A stretch of DNA of 64,000 nucleotides, from the NCBI RefSeq assembly GCF_000373565.1, contig NZ_KB891820.1, positions 1 to 64,000 on the forward strand. Direction: 5' to 3'. The notes beneath the pieces are model-generated. The model did no database searches and was not told the DNA's origin. It was given only the letters and a program-made list of their open reading frames with translations. The stretch is from Streptomyces sp. HmicA12. GTDB lineage: Bacteria > Actinomycetota > Actinomycetes > Streptomycetales > Streptomycetaceae. A program made the translations under genes and the position numbers. This document shows positions 58,312 through 64,000 of this stretch, piece by piece (positions within the stretch are counted from its first letter, which is position 1; every line of letters starts with the position of its first letter).

Positions 58312-59687
58312 TGACCCCTCCGCACCTCGTACGCGGCGGCTCCGTCGGGCCTCGGGGACGCCCCCACGTACTCATGGCCCTGCGTGAAGCACCACGCGGG
58401 GATGTCGACGGCGGCGACCTCGTCATCGGCGACCACCGTCACCACGCCCCCCACCCGCACCCGCCCGATGGCCCGGGCCAGCTCGATGACGGGCTGCGGA
58501 CAGGTCATCCCCAGGGCGTCCACGGTGACGGCGTCGGCGTCCCCGGCACCCCCCGCCACCGTCACCCCGAGCTTCTCGCGCACCTCGCGCACCACCCCCG
58601 GCAGCACCTCCAGGAAGCGCTCGACCTCCGCCGCCGGAACGCCCAGCGGCAGCGAAACCCGCACGTTCCCCTCGCTCACCACGCCCATCGCGCGCAGCAC
58701 ATGGCTGGGCGTCAGCGTGCTGCTGGTGCACGACGACCCGGAGGACACCGAGAACCCGGCCCGGTCCAGCCCGTGCAGCACGCTCTCCCCGTCCACGTAC
58801 AGGCACGAGAACGTCACCAGATGCGGAAGCCGCCGCCCCGGATCCCCGACGACGTCCACGTCCGGCACCAGCTCCGGCACCCGCGCCCGCACCAGGTCCG
58901 TCAACTCCCGCAGCCGCGCCGCCTCCGCGTCGGCCTCGGCCCGCACCGCGCGGAGCGACGCCGCGGCCGCCACGATGCCCGGAATGTTCTCGAAGCCGGG
59001 CGCCCGCCCCGACTCCCGCTCGTCAGCGGGCCCTTGAGGGGCGAACCGCACCCCTTTACGTACGACGAGCAGGCCGACCCCCGCCGGTCCGCCCCACTTG
59101 TGGGCGCTCCCGGCCAGCAGTGACCAGGCGCCGGCCACCGGCCCCCACCCGAGCGACTGCGCGGCGTCCACGAACAGCGGCACCCCGGCGGCCCGGCAGA
59201 CCTCGGCGACCTCCTCGACCGGCTGCACGGTCCCCACCTCGTGGTTGGCGGACTGCAGACAGGCCAGCGCGGTGTCGTCCCGCAGGGCGTTCCGGTACGC
59301 GTCCACGTCGACGGCGCCCGACCGCCCCACGCCGACCTCGCGCACCGAACCGCCGACGCGCTCGTGGGCCGCCGCCGAATGGAGCACGGCCGAGTGCTCC
59401 ACCGCCGATACCACCAAGTTCCGTCCGACACGCCGACGTCCCGCGAGTGCGCCGGCGATCCCGGAGTGCACGGCGGCCGTTCCGGAGGGGGTGAAGACCA
59501 GCTCGTCGACCCGGCATCCCACCGCGTCGGCGGCCGCCTCCCGGGCGGCGTCAAGCAGCAGCCGCGCCCGTCGCCCTTCCCGGTACAACCGCGAAGGATC
59601 GGCCCACCCTTCGTCAAGGGAGGCCTGCAGGGCCTGCCGGGCAACGGGATGAAGGGGAGCGGACGAGGCCACATCGAAGTACGACAC
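58308..59687 (-). CDS. Cysteine desulfurase fused to a TusA sulfur carrier domain
   Basis: 459 residues. Residues 1-370 are a class V aminotransferase: the PLP Lys in GSAHKWGGPAGVG, FVDAAQSLGW, and the persulfide Cys in SSGSSCTSST. Residues 385-459 are a TusA/SirA domain with its sulfur-carrying Cys in LGMTCPQPVIELARA. The fusion would pass persulfide straight to a carrier for tRNA thiolation or cofactor synthesis. The TAG stop lies in the MITE boundary. Divergent from ctaC. Confidence 0.92.
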   Translation of the reverse strand: MSYFDVASSAPLHPVARQALQASLDEGWADPSRLYREGRRARLLLDAAREAAADAVGCRVDELVFTPSGTAAVHSGIAGALAGRRRVGRNLVVSAVEHSAVLHSAAAHERVGGSVREVGVGRSGAVDVDAYRNALRDDTALACLQSANHEVGTVQPVEEVAEVCRAAGVPLFVDAAQSLGWGPVAGAWSLLAGSAHKWGGPAGVGLLVVRKGVRFAPQGPADERESGRAPGFENIPGIVAAAASLRAVRAEADAEAARLRELTDLVRARVPELVPDVDVVGDPGRRLPHLVTFSCLYVDGESVLHGLDRAGFSVSSGSSCTSSTLTPSHVLRAMGVVSEGNVRVSLPLGVPAAEVERFLEVLPGVVREVREKLGVTVAGGAGDADAVTVDALGMTCPQPVIELARAIGRVRVGGVVTVVADDEVAAVDIPAWCFTQGHEYVGASPRPDGAAAYEVRRGH

Positions 59688-60031
59688 ACGGCGAGGCTAG
59701 AACGCGGCCCGGGGGAAGCGCCCCTCAGGGGCGCGGGGAACTGCGTGAGCAACCACGACGAAACCCGTACCCGCAAACGGACAAACCACCCCACTCCAGA
59801 TGGCGCCCCCGACCCCCCGTCAGAAACCCCCCGGAGCAGGCACATCCCACCCTTCGGAGTGACCCGCGGCGCGTTAGGCACCCTCCCCGCGCGACCCCAA
59901 ATAGCGTCCAGTAGGGTTTGGTCCGCATAAACATCCAAACCCCTGCCCGTGTGCCAGGGCGGCGAGCGACCAGCGAGACGACGGCCGTAGCCAACCAAAG
60001 AGCGCGGGCGAGACTCTCGGGAAGGCGCTAC
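59688..60031 (+). promoter_or_regulatory. Upstream region of ctaC
   Basis: A 344-base gap. It holds a partial dispersed repeat (59724-59763) and the inverted repeat GGGTTTGG-n13-CCAAACCC (59914-59942), which may be an operator. TAGGGT at 59912 could be a -10 element for the cta operon. I see no gene. Confidence 0.45.
59724..59763. repeat. Partial copy of the dispersed palindrome family
   Basis: A right-arm copy (CAGGGGCGCGGGGAACTGCG) followed by the AACCACGACGAAA tail also seen in the copy at 43547. Confidence 0.6.
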
Positions 60032-60991
60032 GTGAGTCCCAACGGCTCCGACCGCTCGTCGCGGCGCCCGATGCGGCGGAAGCTGCCGCAGGTGCTGACT
60101 GCGGGCCTGATCCTGGTAACCGCTACCGGTTGCACATACAAGGACTTCCCTCGTCTTGGTATGCCCACCCCGGTGACGGAGGAGGCCCCTAGGATCCTCT
60201 CCCTCTGGCAGGGCTCGTGGGCGGCAGCGCTCGCCACGGGCGTGCTGGTGTGGGGTCTGATCCTGTGGAGTGTCATCTTCCACCGGCGCAGCCGCACCAA
60301 GATCGAGGTACCGACGCAGACGCGGTACAACATGCCGCTCGAGGCCCTCTACACGGTGGTTCCGCTCATCATCGTGTCGGTCCTCTTCTACTTCACCGCG
60401 CGCGACGAGTCGAAGCTCCTGAAGCTCGACGACAAGCCCGCGCACACCATCAACGTGGTCGGCTACCAGTGGAGCTGGGGCTTCAACTACGTCGAGAACG
60501 TGCCCGGTGTCTCCGGTGACGCGAAGACCTCCAAGGAGCTCTCCGCGATCCCGCAGCGCTTCAAGGACGACTTCCCGGCCGACGCCGGTGGTGTCTACGA
60601 GGTCGGCACGCCCGGCGAGCGGAACCCGGACACCAACAACCCGGGTCCGACCCTCTGGCTCCCCAAGGGCGAGAAGGTCCGCTTCGTCCTGACCTCGCGT
60701 GACGTCATCCACTCCTTCTGGGTGGTGCCGTTCCTGATGAAGCAGGACGTCGTTCCGGGCCACACCAACGCCTTCGAGGTGACCCCCAACCACGAGGGGA
60801 CCTTCCTGGGCAAGTGCGCCGAGCTGTGCGGCGTCGACCACTCCCGGATGCTCTTCAACGTGAAGGTCGTCTCTCCCGATGCTTACCAGAAGCACCTGGA
60901 GAAGCTGGCCAAGAAGGGGCAGACCGGTTACGTCCCGGCTGGCATCGCCCAGACGGAACACGAGAAGAACCGGGAGACGAACAACCTGTGA
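60032..60991 (+). CDS. ctaC: Cytochrome c oxidase subunit II
   Basis: 319 residues. Signal peptide with a probable lipobox (VTATGC), two membrane helices (about residues 55-125), then the extracytoplasmic CuA domain with GYQWSWGFNY and the copper motif CAELCGVDHSRM. It takes electrons from the cytochrome bc complex. GTG 60032 follows GGAAGG. Its stop overlaps ctaD by four bases (GTGA). Confidence 0.96.
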   Translation: MSPNGSDRSSRRPMRRKLPQVLTAGLILVTATGCTYKDFPRLGMPTPVTEEAPRILSLWQGSWAAALATGVLVWGLILWSVIFHRRSRTKIEVPTQTRYNMPLEALYTVVPLIIVSVLFYFTARDESKLLKLDDKPAHTINVVGYQWSWGFNYVENVPGVSGDAKTSKELSAIPQRFKDDFPADAGGVYEVGTPGERNPDTNNPGPTLWLPKGEKVRFVLTSRDVIHSFWVVPFLMKQDVVPGHTNAFEVTPNHEGTFLGKCAELCGVDHSRMLFNVKVVSPDAYQKHLEKLAKKGQTGYVPAGIAQTEHEKNRETNNL

Positions 60992-62733
60992 GCATCCTCA
61001 ACGAACCCCAGGGTGCCGCCGCAGCTGACGACTCGTACGAGAACGAGCTGCCGGCGCGGCCCAAGCGCCCCGGCGCGACCGTGATCAAGTGGCTCACCAC
61101 CACTGACCACAAGACGATCGGCACGCTGTACCTGGCCACGTCGTTCGCGTTCTTCTGCATCGGCGGTCTGATGGCGCTCTTCATGCGCGCCGAGCTGGCC
61201 CGTCCCGGCATGCAGATCATGTCGAACGAGCAGTTCAACCAGGCGTTCACGATGCACGGCACGATCATGCTGCTGATGTTCGCGACGCCGCTGTTCGCGG
61301 GCTTCGCGAACTGGATCATGCCGCTGCAGATCGGCGCCCCCGACGTCGCGTTCCCGCGACTGAACATGTTCGCCTACTGGCTGTACCTGTTCGGCTCGCT
61401 GATCGCGGTGGGTGGCTTCCTCACCCCGCAGGGCGCCGCCGACTTCGGCTGGTTCGCCTACAGCCCGCTGTCGGACGCCGTCCGCTCGCCGGGCATCGGC
61501 GCCGACATGTGGATCATGGGTCTGGCCTTCTCCGGCTTCGGCACGATCCTCGGCTCGGTCAACTTCATCACCACGATCATCTGCATGCGCGCTCCGGGCA
61601 TGACGATGTTCCGTATGCCGATCTTCGTGTGGAACGTCCTGCTGACCGGTGTCCTGGTCCTGCTGGCCTTCCCGGTCCTCGCGGCCGCGCTGTTCGCCCT
61701 GGAGGCGGACCGCAAGTTCGGTGCCCATGTATTCGACGCCGCAAATGGTGGCGCGCTCCTATGGCAACACCTCTTCTGGTTCTTCGGACACCCAGAGGTG
61801 TACATCATCGCCCTGCCATTCTTCGGAATCATTTCCGAAGTGATCCCGGTGTTCTCGAGAAAGCCGATGTTCGGCTACTCGGGCCTCATCGGCGCGACGA
61901 TCGCCATCGCCGGTCTCTCCGTGACCGTGTGGGCGCACCACATGTACGTGACCGGTGGCGTGCTTCTGCCGTTCTTCTCCTTCATGACGTTCCTCATCGC
62001 CGTCCCAACAGGCGTGAAGTTCTTCAACTGGATCGGAACGATGTGGAAGGGCTCGTTGTCCTTCGAGACACCGATGCTCTGGGCGATCGGCTTCCTGATC
62101 ACCTTCACCTTCGGTGGTCTGACCGGCGTGATCCTGGCGGCCCCGCCGCTGGACTTCCACATCTCCGACTCGTACTTCGTGGTGGCGCACTTCCACTACG
62201 TCGTCTTCGGAACGGTCGTCTTCGCGATGTTCTCCGGCTTCCACTTCTGGTGGCCGAAGTTCACCGGCAAGATGCTGGACGAGCGCCTGGGCAAGATCAC
62301 CTTCTGGACGCTGTTCTGCGGCTTCCACGGCACGTTCCTGGTGCAGCACTGGCTGGGCGTCGAGGGCATGCCGCGTCGTTACGCGGACTACCTCGCGGCC
62401 GACGGCTTCACCGCCCTGAACACGATCTCGACGATCTCGTCCTTCGTGCTCGGTCTGTCGATCCTGCCGTTCTTCTACAACATCTGGAAGACCGCCAAGT
62501 ACGGCAAGAAGATCGAGGTCGACGACCCGTGGGGCTACGGCCGTTCGCTCGAGTGGGCGACCTCCTGCCCGCCGCCGCGGCACAACTTCCTCACCCTGCC
62601 GCGCATCCGCTCGGAATCGCCGGCGTTCGACCTGCATCACCCTGAGATCGCGGCCCTCGACCAGCTGGAGAACGCTGGGCACGGGGCCAAGGGCGACACA
62701 GCCCTCGCTGGCGGCAAGGAGGCCGGCAAGTGA
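60988..62733 (+). CDS. ctaD: Cytochrome c oxidase subunit I
   Basis: 581 residues, 12 helices. It holds heme a, heme a3 and CuB: the His ligand in FTMHGTIMLLM, FWFFGHPEVYIIALP with the His-Tyr pair, the CuB His pair in WAHHMYVTGG, and HFHYVVFGTVVF. ctaF follows with another GTGA overlap, so ctaC-ctaD-ctaF is one translationally coupled operon. Confidence 0.98.
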   Translation: MSILNEPQGAAAADDSYENELPARPKRPGATVIKWLTTTDHKTIGTLYLATSFAFFCIGGLMALFMRAELARPGMQIMSNEQFNQAFTMHGTIMLLMFATPLFAGFANWIMPLQIGAPDVAFPRLNMFAYWLYLFGSLIAVGGFLTPQGAADFGWFAYSPLSDAVRSPGIGADMWIMGLAFSGFGTILGSVNFITTIICMRAPGMTMFRMPIFVWNVLLTGVLVLLAFPVLAAALFALEADRKFGAHVFDAANGGALLWQHLFWFFGHPEVYIIALPFFGIISEVIPVFSRKPMFGYSGLIGATIAIAGLSVTVWAHHMYVTGGVLLPFFSFMTFLIAVPTGVKFFNWIGTMWKGSLSFETPMLWAIGFLITFTFGGLTGVILAAPPLDFHISDSYFVVAHFHYVVFGTVVFAMFSGFHFWWPKFTGKMLDERLGKITFWTLFCGFHGTFLVQHWLGVEGMPRRYADYLAADGFTALNTISTISSFVLGLSILPFFYNIWKTAKYGKKIEVDDPWGYGRSLEWATSCPPPRHNFLTLPRIRSESPAFDLHHPEIAALDQLENAGHGAKGDTALAGGKEAGK

Positions 62734-63128
62734 AGGTCCAAGGCAAGATGTTCATCTGGCTGAGCCTCTTCGTCCTGATCATGGCCGGTGTCTACGGCGT
62801 GTGGTCGAAGGAGCCCGCCGGTACGACGGCGCTCTTCCTGGCGTTCGGCCTGTGCATCATGATCGGCTACTACCTGGCCTTCACGGCCCGGCGGGTCGAC
62901 ACCGGTGCGCAGGACAACAAGGAGGCCGACGTCGCGGACGACGCCGGCGAGGTGGGCTTCTTCAGCCCGCACTCCTGGCAGCCGCTCTCGCTGGCCGTCG
63001 GTGGCGCGCTCGCGTTCCTGTCGATCGCGATCGGCTGGTGGCTGCTGTACTTCTCGGCCCCGATCATCATGTTCGGCCTGTGGGGCTGGGTCTTCGAGTA
63101 CTACCGCGGCGAGAACCAGACCCAGTAG
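62730..63128 (+). CDS. ctaF: Cytochrome c oxidase subunit IV (actinobacterial)
   Basis: 132 residues with four membrane helices (MFIWLSLFVLIMAGVYGVW, LFLAFGLCIMIGYYLAFTA, LSLAVGGALAFLSIAIGWWL and the last) and the conserved GWVFEYYRGEN end. It is the small subunit typical of actinobacterial aa3 oxidases. GTG 62730 overlaps the ctaD stop. Confidence 0.94.
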   Translation: MKVQGKMFIWLSLFVLIMAGVYGVWSKEPAGTTALFLAFGLCIMIGYYLAFTARRVDTGAQDNKEADVADDAGEVGFFSPHSWQPLSLAVGGALAFLSIAIGWWLLYFSAPIIMFGLWGWVFEYYRGENQTQ

Positions 63129-63159
63129 CGCAACCCTGGTTCTGAACTTCCGTACGCCG

Positions 63160-63197
63160 AAGGGCCCGGACACTCCTGAGGGAGCGTCCGGGCCCTT
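63160..63197. terminator. Terminator of the cta operon
   Basis: A 17-bp stem with one mismatch (AAGGGCCCGGAC... and complement), loop TGAG, followed by TTTCG, 32 bases after the ctaF stop. Confidence 0.88.
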
Positions 63198-63269
63198 TCG
63201 TGTGTTCGACATGCCCCGTGCGGCCTACTCACCGCGCCGGACCTGATGAACCTTCATACGGTTCTGTTC

Positions 63270-64000
63270 ATGAACCACTCACCGCGCATCCGTACGGTTC
63301 TGGGCTGCACCCTCCTGGTGGCGTCCCTCGGTGCGGGCCTGACGGCCTGCGGAAGCTCCTCCCACCCGCTCTCCGCCAAGCCGTACGACGCGGCGGGACA
63401 GATCACCTTCAGCGGGCCCGTGGGAGCCAAGAAGGCGGATCCGGACAAGCCTCTGGAAGTCACCGCGCAGGGTGACGAAGCCCGCATCACCGACGTGACC
63501 GCCACGGACGCCATGGGGCGCTACGTCGCGGGCGAACTCGCCGCCGACGGACGCAGATGGCACTCCACCGCCCCGCTGGCCGCAGAGGCCCAGTACACGG
63601 TCCGCGTCAGCACCGAGGACGGGGACGGGGCGCCGGGCCGCAAGGTCCTCAACTTCGAGACCGGCAACCCGCGGGACCAGAAGGCCCTCAAGGTCACCTT
63701 CGGCCCCGACGCGGGCAAGTACGGCGTGGGCCAGCCCCTGGTCGCCACCCTGAACAAGCCCGTCAAGGACAAGAAGGCCCGCGCCATCGTCGAGCGCGCC
63801 CTGAAGGTCGAGTCCAAGCCCGCCGTGTCGGGCTCCTGGCACTGGGTGGACAGCAAGGAACTCCACTACCGCCCCAAGGAGTACTGGCCCGCCCACGCCA
63901 CCATCACGGCCCGCAGCACCCTGCAGGGCATCAAGGTCACCGACCGGCTGTGGGGCGGCGCGTCCAAGCCGCTCACCCTCACCACCGGCGACCGCATGGT
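63270..64000 (+). CDS. L,D-transpeptidase lipoprotein (partial, runs off the right edge)
   Basis: About 243 residues visible. Signal peptide with lipobox LTACGS, then two Ig-like domains of the LdtMt2 type (ITFSGPVGAKKADPD, VTFGPDAGKYGVGQPL, HYRPKEYWPAHATITAR). The catalytic YkuD domain would follow outside the window. Such enzymes make 3-3 cross-links in peptidoglycan. ATG 63270 is the chosen start; ATG 63246 is in frame and possible. Confidence 0.85.
   Translation, partial: MNHSPRIRTVLGCTLLVASLGAGLTACGSSSHPLSAKPYDAAGQITFSGPVGAKKADPDKPLEVTAQGDEARITDVTATDAMGRYVAGELAADGRRWHSTAPLAAEAQYTVRVSTEDGDGAPGRKVLNFETGNPRDQKALKVTFGPDAGKYGVGQPLVATLNKPVKDKKARAIVERALKVESKPAVSGSWHWVDSKELHYRPKEYWPAHATITARSTLQGIKVTDRLWGGASKPLTLTTGDRM

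Noticed and set aside
60814..60987. A longer ctaD start inside ctaC
   Set aside because: The extra residues are not oxidase-like; GTG 60988 with the GTGA overlap matches the family start.

Overview
The DNA is very GC-rich with the strong third-position GC bias of a high-GC actinomycete, starts are often GTG (one probable CTG), and the gene content and order (glnA, lipA/lipB, aceE, E2, lpd, pepA, cob genes, pspA, nadA, erpA, ctaC/ctaD/ctaF) point to a Streptomyces chromosome. From memory, the order matches the S. coelicolor SCO2154-SCO2198 block read in reverse, and part of it matches the M. tuberculosis Rv2200c-Rv2220 block. This was not checked by a search. About 6 to 64 kb is therefore conserved core chromosome. 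The first 6 kb looks accessory.

Layout. 1-6 kb: an atypical response regulator and a STAS protein, both lacking the usual phosphoacceptor residue; a frameshifted serine-recombinase remnant; and a methyltransferase-DedA operon divergent from a histidine kinase/response regulator pair. 6-12 kb: glnA with two well-spaced GlnR-type boxes, RDD and DUF4191 membrane proteins, and lipA/lipB for lipoate. 12-25 kb: regulators, an amine-oxidase-like flavoenzyme, a TetR/SDR pair, a MarP-type protease, a peptidoglycan amidase, an M20 hydrolase, an MFS remnant, a beta-helix-like lipoprotein, and GNAT, TIGR01777, DUF4240 and WYL genes. 25.6-34.6 kb: aceE, its neighbouring GntR regulator, the two-lipoyl-domain E2, E3 (lpd) and leucyl aminopeptidase. 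34.7-43.5 kb: cobalamin late-pathway genes (cobS, cobT, a cobU fusion) interleaved with a rhomboid-like/DUF2156 membrane pair and a methyltransferase-SDR pair. 43.6-53 kb: an HtrA-type lipoprotein protease, a methyltransferase, DUF3043, pspA/pspAA, and a second kinase/regulator pair followed by a SwrC-like RND exporter. 53-64 kb: nadA, erpA, a PfkB kinase, a cysteine desulfurase-TusA fusion, ctaC-ctaD-ctaF and the start of an L,D-transpeptidase lipoprotein.

How it fits together. LipB/LipA make the lipoyl cofactor used by the E2 encoded 18 kb away; AceE, E2 and Lpd form the 2-oxoacid dehydrogenase core; NadA, ErpA, the desulfurase-TusA fusion and the Cta genes cover NAD, Fe-S, sulfur transfer and respiration. 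A second theme is the cell envelope: DedA, the phospholipid-methyltransferase-like protein, MarP, HtrA, PspA, the DUF2156/rhomboid pair, the amidase, the RND exporter and the L,D-transpeptidase.

Non-coding structure is rich. A dispersed imperfect palindrome family with about ten full or partial copies sits mostly at gene ends. There are several near-perfect long hairpin terminators, including two related ones with a compensatory base pair. A 224-bp MITE-like element bounded by CTAG supplies the stop codon of the desulfurase gene. I found no tRNA, rRNA, CRISPR array or intact insertion sequence.
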